In this document: positions 17,140 to 28,152 of the stretch, piece by piece | Layout: the number at the start of each line of letters is the position of its first letter | Numbering within the stretch: the stretch's first letter is position 1 | DNA from: Demequina globuliformis | GTDB lineage: Bacteria; Actinomycetota; Actinomycetes; Actinomycetales; Demequinaceae | Direction of reading: 5' to 3' | Length of the DNA stretch: 64,000 nucleotides | NCBI RefSeq assembly: GCF_000975155.1 | Contig: NZ_BBRG01000003.1 | Coordinates: 62,001 to 126,000 of the forward strand | The notes under the pieces: model-generated | What the model was told of the DNA's origin: nothing | Database searches by the model: none | The model's input: only the letters and a program-made list of their open reading frames with translations | Program-made: the position numbers and the translations under genes

Positions 17140-17723
17140 TGCCCGGCGTTCCCTCATTCATCTCTGACATTGGGATCTGGGCGATAGTCCCGTTCCTGTT
17201 CGCCGTGGTGTTTTTCCGCTCGCAAGGCACCTACTGGGTGGGGCGGTGGCTACGCCGAGGGACCGACGCCCTCGCCACCGCCGGTGAGTCTCTCGAGGTC
17301 AACGCGACCGCGCCGACAGCCTCCGAGGCACCAGCGGCGCCACGTCCGACTCCCCCGCCGGCGAACCGCCGCAGCCGCATGGCCCGCCGCCTGTCCGGGC
17401 CTGCCATGGACCGCGCTCAGCTGTTCCTGGAGAAATGGGGATTTGTCGGTATCCCCCTGTGCTTTCTCACCATCGGCTTTCAGACGGTCGTGCTCGGCAC
17501 CGCCGGCTACACCCGTATGCGTTGGGACATGTTCACGGTGGCCATGCTGCCGGGCTGTGCCGCCTGGGCGATGATCTACGGCTCGGTCTCCGTGACGCTC
17601 ATCGAACTGTGGAAGCGGTCGCCGTGGTTGTTCACCGCGGGTCTTGTGGGCGTGATCGCGGTCGCCTTTGTCGCGACTACGCTGCGCCGAACCGCCGGTT
17701 CCGCCGCGCGTACTCCTCAATAG
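17139..17723 (+). CDS. Divergent DedA/VTT-like membrane protein
   Basis: A 194-residue protein. One helix lies near residues 10-27, followed by a Pro/Ala-rich linker (about 48-75). The part most like the VTT (DedA) fold is [20 protein letters not shown], then [20 protein letters not shown] and a last helix near 165-185. DedA proteins move undecaprenyl phosphate or exchange protons, but the conserved Arg-x-Pro-x3-Arg motif is replaced here (FLTIGFQT), so activity is doubtful. ATG 17139 overlaps the zur stop as TAATG, so it is cotranslated with the zinc operon. Its last 47 nt overlap uppS on the other strand. Confidence 0.65.
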   Translation: MPGVPSFISDIGIWAIVPFLFAVVFFRSQGTYWVGRWLRRGTDALATAGESLEVNATAPTASEAPAAPRPTPPPANRRSRMARRLSGPAMDRAQLFLEKWGFVGIPLCFLTIGFQTVVLGTAGYTRMRWDMFTVAMLPGCAAWAMIYGSVSVTLIELWKRSPWLFTAGLVGVIAVAFVATTLRRTAGSAARTPQ

Positions 17724-18435
17724 CCGCCCACAGGTGCGTGCGGTCGACGTCAGGCCATAGCGTGTCTGAGAACACGTACTCCGCGTAGGCGGCCTGCCAC
17801 GGCAAGAAGTTGGAGCTGCGCTGCTCGCCGCTGGAGCGCCAGAACAAGTCGACGTCCGGCATGTCCGGCTCATCCATGTGTGCGGCGAGGGTCGCCTCCG
17901 TGACCTTCTCTGGGTTCAACGTCCCTGCGGCCACCTTGCGCGCGATTTCCCGGGCAGCGTCAGCAATCTCTGCGCGGCCGCCGTAATTCACACACATGGT
18001 GAGGGTCAGCCCGGTGTTGTGCTGCGTGAGTTCTTCCGCCTTCTCCAATTCCTTGATGACGGACGTCCACAGCTTGGGGCGACGCCCCGCCCACCTCACG
18101 CGCACGCCCCACGAGTGCATCTCGTCGCGCCGGCGCCGGATCACGTCGCGGTTGAACCCCATGAGGAAGCGCACCTCTTCAGGGCTTCGCTTCCAGTTCT
18201 CGGTGGAGAACGCGTACGCACTGAGGTGGGTGACCCCGACCTCCACAGCTCCGGCAACGACGTCCAGCAGGGATGACTCGCCTTGCTCGTGCCCGGCCGT
18301 GCGCGGCAGTCCTCGATCCTTTGCCCACCGACCGTTGCCGTCCATCACGACAGCTACGTGGCGCGGGACGGCCGCGGCGGGCAGTGCGGGTGGGGTGGCA
18401 CCACCGGGGTGCGGGAAGGGGCGCTCGTACGTCAC
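17677..18435 (-). CDS. uppS: Isoprenyl diphosphate synthase (cis-prenyltransferase)
   Basis: A 252-residue cis-prenyltransferase making the long lipid carrier of wall synthesis from isopentenyl diphosphate. Motifs: [20 protein letters not shown] with the catalytic Asp, [31 protein letters not shown], and [20 protein letters not shown] with AYAEYVF. The [11 protein letters not shown] motif differs from the common DLLIRTSGEQR but keeps the phosphate-binding Arg. Many actinobacteria have two such enzymes (a short and a long product form), so the exact chain length is not certain. Its 3' end overlaps the convergent DedA-like gene by 47 nt. Confidence 0.92.
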   Translation of the reverse strand: MTYERPFPHPGGATPPALPAAAVPRHVAVVMDGNGRWAKDRGLPRTAGHEQGESSLLDVVAGAVEVGVTHLSAYAFSTENWKRSPEEVRFLMGFNRDVIRRRRDEMHSWGVRVRWAGRRPKLWTSVIKELEKAEELTQHNTGLTLTMCVNYGGRAEIADAAREIARKVAAGTLNPEKVTEATLAAHMDEPDMPDVDLFWRSSGEQRSSNFLPWQAAYAEYVFSDTLWPDVDRTHLWAAIEEYARRNRRFGAA

Positions 18436-18504
18436 ACCGCCAGCCTAACGGCGCAACAGGCCGATGCTCGGGTACCGCCCGCACCGCCGTCGGGATCGGG
18501 CGTG

Positions 18505-19245
18505 TTACGTGTGTCCGGACCGGTCGACGTGGTTGAGGGAGCGCACCTTGCGCTCCAGGTGGAACTGCGCGTAGGCCGCGATAAGCCCGGCCGCGTCCTT
18601 GCGCGCACGCTCGTCCGACGAGTCCGCCCTGTCCCAATCTCCGCTCAGCAACGACTGGAGCAAGAGGAATGTCTCTGGGCTTGGGGCCGCCGCCCCTGGC
18701 GGACGGCAGCTCTCGCAGACTGCCCCACCTCCTGCGACGGCGAACGCGCGGTGAGGCCCTGGCCGCCCGCACGAGGCGCAGTCACCGAAGCTCGGCTCGT
18801 AGCCGGCCAGCGCTAACGATCGCAACAAGAAACTGTCGAGGACCAGCCCGGGCGCATGGGCGCGCCGTGCGAGCGACCCCAAACCCCCGTGCAACAACCG
18901 GAACTGGTCGTTCGCGGGTTCCTTCTCGTGGTCCACGAGTTTGTCTGCGGTCTCCACCATCGCGGTCGCCGCGGTCCACAAGCCGTAGTCCTCCGCGATG
19001 CGTCGTGCGTACGGCTCGCGCGTCTCCACTTGGCTCACGATGTCGAGATTGCGCCCCTCGTAGAGCTGGACGTCGATGAGCATGAAGGGCTCCACCCTGG
19101 AGCCAATGCGACTGGTCGTTCGCCGTACGCCCTTGGCAACGGCGCGCACCTTGCCGTGGCGCCGCGTCAGGAGCGTGATGATGCGGTCGGCCTCGCCCAA
19201 CTTGTGGGTGCGCAGGACGATCGCGTCGTCTCGATACAGGGGCAC
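18505..19245 (-). CDS. recO: DNA repair protein RecO
   Basis: A 246-residue protein that helps RecR load RecA onto gaps. The N-terminal OB fold starts [20 protein letters not shown] and continues [20 protein letters not shown]. The C-terminal half has a zinc finger with Cys-x2-Cys in [10 protein letters not shown] and [10 protein letters not shown]. Length and layout are typical. It lies immediately downstream of a GNAT gene (3-nt gap) and upstream of uppS, an order found in many actinobacteria. Confidence 0.95.
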   Translation of the reverse strand: MPLYRDDAIVLRTHKLGEADRIITLLTRRHGKVRAVAKGVRRTTSRIGSRVEPFMLIDVQLYEGRNLDIVSQVETREPYARRIAEDYGLWTAATAMVETADKLVDHEKEPANDQFRLLHGGLGSLARRAHAPGLVLDSFLLRSLALAGYEPSFGDCASCGRPGPHRAFAVAGGGAVCESCRPPGAAAPSPETFLLLQSLLSGDWDRADSSDERARKDAAGLIAAYAQFHLERKVRSLNHVDRSGHT

Positions 19246-19248
19246 TGG

Positions 19249-19680
19249 CTATCCGCCCGAGCCCGGCATCAGGTAGCCGTAAGAGGCGACCTCGTCGAGG
19301 GTGAATCCGAGTGCCTCGTAAAACGCCGCCACGTCACGGTTGGAGGCACGGACCTGGAGGTTGACCTTGGGGCATCCGATCGCCTCGAACTCGGCAAGCG
19401 CCCGCGAGACCAGGGCTCGGCCAATGCCTTCGTGACGTCGGTCAGGACTGACTGCCACGTGATAGAGCCAGCCGCGAACGCCGTCGTACCCGCCCATGGC
19501 TGCGCCAACCACGTCCATGCCGTCGGTGGCGACCCAGAACAGGTCAGGATCGCGTGCGAGCTTGCGCGCGATCAGATCCTCGGGGTTATTGCGCGCGGGG
19601 TCGCTAGGAAAGCAGGTACGCCACAGATGAGCGACCGCTTCCCCATCTCGCGGGGCGAACCTGCGCACGCGAACCGTCAT
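19249..19680 (-). CDS. GNAT family N-acetyltransferase
   Basis: A 143-residue acetyltransferase. The acetyl-CoA site is VSPDRRHEGIGRALVSRAL near residues 74-92. A second conserved part is VNLQVRASNRDVAAFYEALGF, which matches RimI/YpeA-like members. It starts MTVRVRRFAPRDGEAVAHLW, a clean family start. The acceptor is unknown. The gene overlaps the lipoprotein gene by four bases and is followed by recO after 3 nt, so the three are probably one operon. Confidence 0.88.
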   Translation of the reverse strand: MTVRVRRFAPRDGEAVAHLWRTCFPSDPARNNPEDLIARKLARDPDLFWVATDGMDVVGAAMGGYDGVRGWLYHVAVSPDRRHEGIGRALVSRALAEFEAIGCPKVNLQVRASNRDVAAFYEALGFTLDEVASYGYLMPGSGG

Positions 19681-20210
19681 GTCGTGGCCTCCGGAACCTC
19701 TTGCGTCGCGACAAGGACTTCCACCTGTGCTCCCGCCAGCGCGTCATCGATCTGCTCATCGGTTGGCTCGTCTGGCAGTGTGCCCACCACGGTCGCGGGA
19801 TCCGTGAGCGCCACGACCACGCGATAGAGAACATCGCCCTCGTTTGCGGCCCGGCACGCCACTGCCGCGGAGGCGTACAGCGCGTCCTGAGGGCACACCG
19901 CGTCAGTCACATCAACGGCATCGGTCGCGGCGAGGATCGAGTACATGATGTCGTCGGCCTCCTCGTCGAAGGGCAGTTCTGGCGCGCCACGCCAACACTC
20001 CTGCACATAGGGGCCGCGCGTGGGCTCGAGGTCGCCGCCCCACACCGTGGAGTCAGCGCAGTCGATCCTTGCCAAGCCTTGCACCTCGAGGTTGGGAAGA
20101 TTGTCAGCGGCGTCCTGCGCCTGGCCGGAGCCGGAACAGCCCGCGAGAGCGAAGAGACCAAAGCCGCCGAGGCTCACCACCAGCGCGCGTTTCACAGCGG
20201 TCTCCTTCAT
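19677..20210 (-). CDS. Putative lipoprotein, unknown function
   Basis: A 177-residue secreted lipoprotein. The signal peptide VKRALVVSLGGFGLFALAGC ends in a lipobox with Cys25. The mature part is acidic and has three further cysteines (near DCADST, QECWRG and AVCPQDA) plus one in VACRAANE, so two disulfides are possible. I recognise no family. It begins the lipoprotein-GNAT-recO-uppS run and its stop overlaps the GNAT start. Confidence 0.75.
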   Translation of the reverse strand: MKETAVKRALVVSLGGFGLFALAGCSGSGQAQDAADNLPNLEVQGLARIDCADSTVWGGDLEPTRGPYVQECWRGAPELPFDEEADDIMYSILAATDAVDVTDAVCPQDALYASAAVACRAANEGDVLYRVVVALTDPATVVGTLPDEPTDEQIDDALAGAQVEVLVATQEVPEATT

Positions 20211-20236
20211 CCCTGCATTCTAGTTCGCGACATGCG

Positions 20237-20275
20237 TGCGCCCTCGGATCTCACTTGCGCAGATCCGAGGGCGCA
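20237..20275 (-). terminator. Terminator after the TM2 protein gene
   Basis: A perfect 15-bp stem (tgcgccctcggatct and its complement) with a 9-nt loop, located between the TM2 stop at 20292 and the lipoprotein start at 20210. It separates the two transcripts on the minus strand. No U-tract is present. Confidence 0.8.
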
Positions 20276-20291
20276 GCGTGGAGCTGAGGGC

Positions 20292-21479
20292 TTACTCGAC
20301 CGTCAGCGTCCAGTCGTCGTCAGTGTTGACAGCGATGACGGAAGGTCCGGCGGACATCGCCACCTGGCCCTCATACGCGCCAAACTCGAGCACCAGGACT
20401 CCAAACAGGATGTCGTCGCCGTACTCGATTACCGAGAATGCGCTCTCCCCTGCGTAGGAGGCGTTGAGCGTGGCTGCCGCACCGTCGTAGAGGTACACGC
20501 CAGCGCCGGTACCGTTCTCGACCAGTGCCGGCGCGGAGGCCACGGGCGCGATCTCTAGCGTCCAGTCGGCGTCTGCCTGGATCTCGATCTTGGTTCCGGG
20601 CTCGCCGATCCACCCGTCGAGCCCGAATGGCACGGTGCCGTCGTAGGCACCGAAGGACAGCACCGTTCCTTCAATGGTGGCCTCGTTGTTGGCGTCGAGA
20701 ATCTGCATGGTGAATGCGCCGCTACCGCCGTAGGACGCGGTCAGCAGACCGGCGTCCACGCCCTCGGGCAAGGTAATGATCGTGTCTCCTGTGCCGGACT
20801 CCTCTACGACGTCAAACGTGCCGTAGGTCTCCTCTGCCCATGCAACGACGTCGGCGTCCGACGAGCCAGCCGTTTCCGTAGCCTCGGGGCTCGCCGACTG
20901 CTCGGGCTCGGCGCTGGGAGAGTCGCTCGGCTCAGCCGAGGCCTCCGCAGTCGCGTCCGACGCCTCCGGCGTCGCGCTCGACTCCACGCTTGCGGTGGGT
21001 GCGGCGTCATCAGCACCGCCAGCGGCAGCCCCACTCACGGCGCCCACGACAATGCCAAGCAGGACGAATGCACCGGTCACAATCCACGCGACAAGCTTGT
21101 TCTTCTGGTAGCCCTGCAGCGCGAATCCCTGCTTGTCTCGCTGAGCGCCGGCGAGTACCAGGATGAGGTCCACGAGGTACCAGATGCCGAGGCCACCGAT
21201 GGTGAAAAACTTCAGGAGGCCGGTACCGACCTTGCCGAGGTAGAAACGGTCGGCGCCAAAGTAGCCAAGGATCCAGGCCAGGAGCCACGTCACGATGAAG
21301 CTGCGCGACCCCTCGGCCGCGGGACCAGCGCCGCCGGCACCAGGCGTCGGAGGCTGCGCGTAGCCGGCAGCGGGAGCCGATGCCGGCTGCTGCGCGGGCA
21401 CGGGCGCGCCGGGCGGCGGCGGCGGAACGGCAGAGCCGTTGCCCGGAGGCGTGGGCGGGACAGACGAATTGTCGGTCAT
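20292..21479 (-). CDS. TM2-domain membrane protein with duplicated C-terminal extracellular domain
   Basis: A 395-residue protein. Residues 1-57 are Pro/Ala/Gly-rich; about 58-135 form a TM2 domain (LLAWILGYFGADRFYLGKVG, then FTIGGLGIWYLVDLIL). A third helix (about 130-150) leads to a Ser/Ala/Glu/Thr linker. The last 170 residues hold two similar units: LTASYGGSGAFTMQI...LSFGAYDGTV...DADWTLEIAPV and LNASYAGESAFSVIE...LEFGAYEGQV...DDDWTLTVE. Each looks like a beta-sandwich wall domain. Function unknown; location is probably the membrane with the repeats outside. A perfect terminator follows. Confidence 0.8.
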   Translation of the reverse strand: MTDNSSVPPTPPGNGSAVPPPPPGAPVPAQQPASAPAAGYAQPPTPGAGGAGPAAEGSRSFIVTWLLAWILGYFGADRFYLGKVGTGLLKFFTIGGLGIWYLVDLILVLAGAQRDKQGFALQGYQKNKLVAWIVTGAFVLLGIVVGAVSGAAAGGADDAAPTASVESSATPEASDATAEASAEPSDSPSAEPEQSASPEATETAGSSDADVVAWAEETYGTFDVVEESGTGDTIITLPEGVDAGLLTASYGGSGAFTMQILDANNEATIEGTVLSFGAYDGTVPFGLDGWIGEPGTKIEIQADADWTLEIAPVASAPALVENGTGAGVYLYDGAAATLNASYAGESAFSVIEYGDDILFGVLVLEFGAYEGQVAMSAGPSVIAVNTDDDWTLTVE

Positions 21480-21563
21480 GAAAACTTTCCCCTCAGTGGT
21501 GAATCACATACGTGCCGGAGAGAACCCCCAGCACCTGCCAGTATGGCAGTCACCACCGACACC

Positions 21564-21599
21564 CTGACCGCCGGGGGCAAAGACGCCCCCGGCGGTCAG
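21564..21599 (-). terminator. Terminator after leuA
   Basis: A perfect 15-bp GC-rich stem (ctgaccgccgggggc and its complement) with a 6-nt loop starts 8 nt after the leuA stop codon. It ends the leuA message before the TM2 gene. Confidence 0.85.
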
Positions 21600-21606
21600 G
21601 AATGCA

Positions 21607-23430
<1,824 letters not shown>

Positions 23431-23446
<16 letters not shown>

Positions 23447-23475
23447 CAACGAAGGAGCAGCGAGCGTGCACGCAT
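23431..23475 (-). CDS. leuL: leuA leader peptide
   Basis: A 14-residue ORF, MRARSLLLRCRDEA, with three consecutive leucine codons (ctg ctc ctt) and a GGTGGAC ribosome site before its ATG. It ends 81 nt upstream of leuA and its last codons form one arm of a perfect 11-bp hairpin. This is the classic layout of leucine-controlled leader attenuation, known for leuA in actinobacteria. It is far too short for standard gene finders. Confidence 0.8.
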
Positions 23476-23521
23476 GCGTCCACCATAGCGAATGATGACG
23501 GCTTCGCGCACAGACCTGACG

Positions 23522-24049
23522 CTATGCCCGGAGGCGTCGCCCCTGGCTGTCCGTCGTTACCGTGCAGACCTCGATGATGATCCAGATCATCACGGCGAGG
23601 GCCACCACGCCGGTCCATCCCAGAAAGACGATCAACAACAGTTGTGCGACGGCCGGCCCCACCCGCCCCACATAGAAGTTGTGAATCCCGAGGCCGCCCA
23701 GGAACAGTCCTAGGAGGATGTAGGCCACGCGCGATTTCGACGACATCATGACGGCGGCATACCCGCCGTAGGGCTGTTGCGGCACCGAATACATCTGTGC
23801 GTGGGGCTGGGCGTGCGCCCACGACGGCGCGGGTGGCGCGGGTGGCAAGACGTCGCTCATGGGAGCCGGGCTGTACGGCGCAGGCGGAGGGATGGAGGGG
23901 GCCGATGCCCCGGTTGCCGTGGCCACGGGCGGTGGGGGCGGCGCTCCCCACTGCTGGGTTGCTCCCGCGCGGGCACGACCGCAGCCCGGGCAGTACGGTC
24001 CCGCGTCCGTCAACGGTTGAGCGCAGGCGTCGCAGTGCGTCGTGGCCAT
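23522..24049 (-). CDS. Zinc-ribbon and TM2-domain membrane protein
   Basis: A 175-residue protein. The N-terminus is a zinc ribbon with Cys-x2-Cys twice (THCDACAQ and YCPGCGRA). A Pro/Ala linker (about 36-95) follows, then a TM2 domain: VAYILLGLFLGGLGIHNFYV with GWTGVVALAVMIWIIIEVCT. TM2 proteins of this kind are small membrane proteins of unknown role. It lies upstream of the leuA leader on the same strand and is separated from era by 94 nt of plain sequence. Confidence 0.85.
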   Translation of the reverse strand: MATTHCDACAQPLTDAGPYCPGCGRARAGATQQWGAPPPPPVATATGASAPSIPPPAPYSPAPMSDVLPPAPPAPSWAHAQPHAQMYSVPQQPYGGYAAVMMSSKSRVAYILLGLFLGGLGIHNFYVGRVGPAVAQLLLIVFLGWTGVVALAVMIWIIIEVCTVTTDSQGRRLRA

Positions 24050-24143
24050 GGAGTGTCCCCTCAGTGACGCGCGGTCCCCTCACGGCCGCGCTCGTCGCCA
24101 CCGAAACTACACCAGCGCGCCGACACTGCCGACGACGACCTCG

Positions 24144-25052
24144 TCAGAAGCCGAGCCGTCCCAGCTGCTTGGGATCGCGCTGCCATTCCTTCGCGACCTT
24201 CACGTGCAAGTCAAGGAAGACCTTGCGTCCCAGCAGGCGTTGGATGCCCTCGCGAGCCGTGGCGCCCACCTCCTTGAGGCGCGAGCCGCCCTTGCCGATG
24301 ATGATCCCCTTTTGGGAGTCGCGCTCCACGAACAGGTGCGCCCGGATCTCAAGGATTTCCCGCCGCGACGTCTCCTCGCCTGGCTCGATCATCTCCTCGA
24401 TCACGACCGCGATGGAGTGCGGGAGTTCATCACGCACCCCCTCCAACGCCGCTTCCCGGATCAGTTCTGCAATGCGAATCTCCTCGGGCTCGTCAGTGAC
24501 CTCGCCCTCCGGATACAGGGGCGGCCCCTCAGGCAGGTGCTGGACGAGCACGTCCCACACCACGTCCACTTGGATGTCCTTGACGGAGGACACGGGCACG
24601 ATGTCCGACCATTCGCCCAGTTGCTGGACCGCGAGCAGATGCTCAGCTAGTTTGTCCCGCGGCACGGTGTCGACTTTGGTCACGATCGCGACGACGGGGG
24701 CGCGGGCCTCGGATAGTTCCCGAGCGATCCACTGGTCACCGGGCCCGATCTTCTCGTTCGCGGGCAGGCAGAACCCGATCACATCGACCTCGGCGAAGGT
24801 CTCACGCACCAGGTCGTTGAGCCGCTCCCCGAGCAATGTCCGCGGGCGGTGCAGCCCGGGCGTATCGACAATCACGATCTGCGAATCCTCGCGGTTGAGG
24901 ATTCCGCGGATCGCGCGGCGCGTGGTCTGGGGACGCGAGGACATGATGGCGACCTTCTCCCCTACCAGCGCGTTCATCAGCGTGGACTTTCCCACGTTGG
25001 GTCGCCCCACAAAACAGGCGAATCCTGAACGGTGCTCAGCGCTGTCCGTCAT
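24144..25052 (-). CDS. era: GTPase Era
   Basis: A 302-residue GTPase needed for 30S subunit maturation. G1 is GRPNVGKST near residue 16, G2 lies in RPQTTRRAIRG, G3 is DTPGLH and G4 is TKVD. The C-terminal KH domain carries GKGGSRLKEVGATAREGIQR, which binds the 3' end of 16S rRNA. Length is normal. The start overlaps the end of the corC-like gene by 17 nt; era is the last gene of the long hrcA operon. Confidence 0.96.
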   Translation of the reverse strand: MTDSAEHRSGFACFVGRPNVGKSTLMNALVGEKVAIMSSRPQTTRRAIRGILNREDSQIVIVDTPGLHRPRTLLGERLNDLVRETFAEVDVIGFCLPANEKIGPGDQWIARELSEARAPVVAIVTKVDTVPRDKLAEHLLAVQQLGEWSDIVPVSSVKDIQVDVVWDVLVQHLPEGPPLYPEGEVTDEPEEIRIAELIREAALEGVRDELPHSIAVVIEEMIEPGEETSRREILEIRAHLFVERDSQKGIIIGKGGSRLKEVGATAREGIQRLLGRKVFLDLHVKVAKEWQRDPKQLGRLGF

Positions 25053-26301
25053 CTGTGTCCTCCTCGGGAGCTTTCTCCACTAGTAGCGTCGTCAGCCGGC
25101 GACGCCGACCCTCCATTGTCTCTGCAATGAGGGTCAGCCCATGCGCAGTGGCACGCGCACCCCGGATCGGCACCTTGCCGAGCGCCTTCGCGAGCACACC
25201 CGCTGCCGTCTCGACGTCCTCGTCTTCGATGTCGACGCCACACAGTTCCGCCAAGTCATCCAGCGGCATGCGGGCCGGAATTCGGTACCTCCCAGGCGAC
25301 ACCTCGGTCACCTCAGGCGCGCTGCGGTCGTGCTCGTCGACCACTTCCCCGACAATCTCCTCAAGCGCGTCCTCAATCGTCACCAGCCCAGCCACGCCAC
25401 CGTATTCGTCCACCACGATCCCCATGTGGAAAACCTCGCTTTGCATGCGCCGCAAGAGGTCGTCTGCAGGTACCGACTCCGGCACGAACACTGGCTCGCG
25501 CAGCAACGCGTCCACGGATTCTTCGAGCGCGTCGGGATCGTCCCACGTAGCGTCGACCACATCCTTGAGGTAGATGACGCCCAAGATGTCGTCGACGTCG
25601 TCGCCAATGACGGGGATGCGCGAGAATCCTGATCGCATGAACAGCACCATCGCCTTGCGGGCCGTAGTCCCGGAGCGGATGGTGATCATGTCGGTGCGCG
25701 GCACCATGACTTCTCGCGTGAGCGTGTCACCGAGGGAGACAACGGAGCGCAAGAGTTCGGCGTCTTCAGCTTCGAGCGCATCCTGTGCCTGCTCGACGAG
25801 GTCCTCGGGCTCCGCCAATGGCGGCGCCTTGAGTGCTGGCACCACGGCGCGCAGGGGCTGCACCAGCTGCGTCAGGGACCACCCGGTGCTCGACAGCACG
25901 CGGATCGCGCCCTCGGGGCTTTGGCGGGCGACCTGGCGCGGAAGCGCACGGATCACCACGAGCGACAGGGTGGTCGCGGCGATCGCGCCCGCGAGCACGA
26001 CCACGCCGACATGCCAGTCCATCTCCATCCCGAGCGCCACCATCAAGACCGTGAGGCAGACGATGGCGATTGCCTCGAACGTGGCATACGCCACCGATGC
26101 TCGGTCGTCTTGCGTACCGGGGAGCGAGGCCCATCGCGCGGCACGCGTGGGCTTGCCATCCGGCCTGCGGGCCTGCGCGAGATCCCGCTCGGCGGCATGG
26201 GGCACCTGCTCGAACGCTGCGACGAGGGCGTGCAACACGGCCGCACCCACCAGACAAAACCCGCCAATGAGGGCAAGGGTGGCGACTGCGGTGGCGCTCA
26301 C
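25036..26301 (-). CDS. Hemolysin C/CorC family protein with CBS domains
   Basis: A 421-residue membrane protein. Two or three N-terminal helices (near 8-28, 77-95 and 98-118) form a reduced DUF21/CNNM-like part. Two CBS domains follow (about 200-320: MVPRTDMITIRSGTTARKAM and VPADDLLRRM), then DEYGGVAGLVTIEDALEEIV and a C-terminal CorC/HlyC transporter-associated domain. The family is linked to magnesium or cobalt efflux. It begins with GTG and sits between ybeY and era, the common actinobacterial order. Confidence 0.9.
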   Translation of the reverse strand: MSATAVATLALIGGFCLVGAAVLHALVAAFEQVPHAAERDLAQARRPDGKPTRAARWASLPGTQDDRASVAYATFEAIAIVCLTVLMVALGMEMDWHVGVVVLAGAIAATTLSLVVIRALPRQVARQSPEGAIRVLSSTGWSLTQLVQPLRAVVPALKAPPLAEPEDLVEQAQDALEAEDAELLRSVVSLGDTLTREVMVPRTDMITIRSGTTARKAMVLFMRSGFSRIPVIGDDVDDILGVIYLKDVVDATWDDPDALEESVDALLREPVFVPESVPADDLLRRMQSEVFHMGIVVDEYGGVAGLVTIEDALEEIVGEVVDEHDRSAPEVTEVSPGRYRIPARMPLDDLAELCGVDIEDEDVETAAGVLAKALGKVPIRGARATAHGLTLIAETMEGRRRRLTTLLVEKAPEEDTDDGQR

Positions 26302-26308
26302 TGAACCT

Positions 26309-26761
26309 CTAGCCTCGCTGGGCGAGGAAGGTCAGCAAGAGGCGTCGCTGCAGGGCGAACATCTCCTTCTCTTCCTCCGGCTCTACGTGGTCGTACCCCA
26401 GAAGGTGCAGGATGCCGTGCGTCGTGAGCAGCAGCATCTCCTCTTCCGCTGTGTGACCGGCAGCCTTGGCCTGCGTCGCGGCGACCGTCGGACACACCAC
26501 GATGTCACCCAGCAGGCCCGCTGGGGTGGGCTCGGCCGCCGTGCCAGGACGCAGCTCATCCATCGGAAAACTCAGCACATCCGTAGGACCGGGTTCATCC
26601 ATCCACTTGATGTGGAGGTCCTCCATGGTGCGCTCGTCGACGAACATGATCGCTAGCTCAGTCCCGTCGGCCACATGCATCTCACGCAACACGAAGGACG
26701 CCAGCTCGGAGAACTCGATCTCCTCGATGACGGCGTCCGTCTCGTTGTTGACCTCGATCAT
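26309..26761 (-). CDS. ybeY: rRNA maturation RNase YbeY
   Basis: A 150-residue zinc endoribonuclease for 16S rRNA 3' end processing. The metal motif H-x3-H-x5-H is clear in [18 protein letters not shown] near the C-terminus, and [13 protein letters not shown]-type sequence ([12 protein letters not shown]) precedes it. The start overlaps the stop of phoH by ATGA, which couples the two genes. A short gap of 7 nt leads to the corC-like gene. Confidence 0.95.
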   Translation of the reverse strand: MIEVNNETDAVIEEIEFSELASFVLREMHVADGTELAIMFVDERTMEDLHIKWMDEPGPTDVLSFPMDELRPGTAAEPTPAGLLGDIVVCPTVAATQAKAAGHTAEEEMLLLTTHGILHLLGYDHVEPEEEKEMFALQRRLLLTFLAQRG

Positions 26762-27807
26762 CGTCCGCTCTCCTTGAATCGCCGCTGCTGGCCACCGCCG
26801 CGCGGCGCGTGTGCCTCATCCGCCTTCGCATATGCGGTCACGATGTCCGACACCAACCGGTGACGCACCACGTCCTGCGCACCCAACTCGCAAAACGCAA
26901 TGTCCTCCACTCCGTCGAGGATCTCGCGGGACGCGCGCAGGCCCGACTGAGTGCCGCCGGGCAGGTCCACCTGGGTCACGTCGCCCGTGACCACCATCGT
27001 GGTGCCAAAACCCAAGCGCGTGAGGAACATCTTCATCTGTTCGCGCGTCGTGTTCTGAGCCTCGTCCAGGATCACGAACGCGTCGTTGAGCGTGCGCCCG
27101 CGCATGTACGCCAGCGGCGCCACCTCAATGGTCCCCGCCTCCATGAGTCGAGGGATCGACTCCGGGTCCACCATGTCATGCAGCGCGTCGTACAGCGGTC
27201 GCAGGTACGGGTCGATCTTGTCGTTCAGCGACCCCGGCAGGAATCCGAGCCGCTCGCCGGCCTCAACCGCCGGGCGCGTCAGGACAATGCGATTGACCTT
27301 CTTTGCCTGCAACGCCGCGACCGCTTGGGCCATCGCGAGGTAGGTCTTGCCGGTGCCGGCAGGGCCGATGCCGAACGTCACGGTGTGCGACTCGATTGCC
27401 TTGACGTAGTCGGCCTGGCCATGCGTCTTGGGGCGAATAGTGCGTCCCCGCGTGGACAGGATCGAGCGGCTCAAGACACCCGCGGGCCGCTCAGCAGCCT
27501 CTCCGGCCTTGCCAGCGTCCGCTGCCGCCGCGGCCACTCCGCGCGCAGCCGACAGCATGCGAACAGACTCCCGCGCGATCTCCGGCGTGAGGGGCACCCC
27601 GGCAGCCATGACCGATCGCAGCTCCTCCACTGCAGTGGTGGCCGCTGCAACCGCCTCATCCGTGCCGCGCAAGGTGATGACGTTGCCGCGCACAAAGATG
27701 TCGACGTCAGGGTGTGCGCGTTCCACTTCCTTCATGACGGCGTCCGCGCTGCCCATCAGCTCGGGCATCCGATCAGCGTCGTCAATGGTGACAATGCGTT
27801 CAGCCAT
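26758..27807 (-). CDS. phoH: PhoH-like ATPase
   Basis: A protein of 349 residues, a cytoplasmic P-loop ATPase usually found beside ybeY and thought to act on RNA. Residues 1-75 look like a KH-like RNA-binding part ([20 protein letters not shown]). The ATPase part has Walker [29 protein letters not shown] and Walker [21 protein letters not shown], then [12 protein letters not shown]. The ATG at 27807 overlaps the stop of the HIT gene by one base (TAATG), a better start than an in-frame ATG 15 nt upstream. Confidence 0.94.
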   Translation of the reverse strand: MAERIVTIDDADRMPELMGSADAVMKEVERAHPDVDIFVRGNVITLRGTDEAVAAATTAVEELRSVMAAGVPLTPEIARESVRMLSAARGVAAAAADAGKAGEAAERPAGVLSRSILSTRGRTIRPKTHGQADYVKAIESHTVTFGIGPAGTGKTYLAMAQAVAALQAKKVNRIVLTRPAVEAGERLGFLPGSLNDKIDPYLRPLYDALHDMVDPESIPRLMEAGTIEVAPLAYMRGRTLNDAFVILDEAQNTTREQMKMFLTRLGFGTTMVVTGDVTQVDLPGGTQSGLRASREILDGVEDIAFCELGAQDVVRHRLVSDIVTAYAKADEAHAPRGGGQQRRFKESGR

Positions 27808-28148
27808 TAAGCAGGATTCCAATCCAAGTTGCCGCCACCAATGACGTGGCCGTGCGCGTGAAACACGGACTGACCAGCACGCTCCCCCGTGTTAAAGATC
27901 CATCGGAATTGACCATCGCACTCGGCGTCCGCAATCTCCTGCGCCGCCGCCGCCATGGCCGCGAGCTGCTCGGGCACCTCGTGTGCCGCCTGCGCGACGT
28001 TCTCGACGTGAGCGCGTGGGACCACGAGCACGTGCACGGGCGCTTTGGGGGCGATGTCACGGAACGCCACCACGTGGTCGTTTTCCAGCACTACGTCCGC
28101 CGGGATTTCCCGCGCGGCGATCTTGCAAAACAGGCAGTCGTCGCTCAT
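27807..28148 (-). CDS. HIT family nucleotide hydrolase
   Basis: A 113-residue histidine triad protein that hydrolyses phosphoramidate nucleotides. The triad is [12 protein letters not shown] near the C-terminus. The N-terminus has [20 protein letters not shown], with the Cys-x2-Cys pair of HinT-type members, and [15 protein letters not shown]. The start at 28148 was chosen at MSDDCLFC; a longer frame adds an Arg-rich shadow. The stop overlaps phoH, and rsmE lies 4 nt upstream. Confidence 0.93.
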   Translation of the reverse strand: MSDDCLFCKIAAREIPADVVLENDHVVAFRDIAPKAPVHVLVVPRAHVENVAQAAHEVPEQLAAMAAAAQEIADAECDGQFRWIFNTGERAGQSVFHAHGHVIGGGNLDWNPA

Positions 28149-28152
28149 ACAG

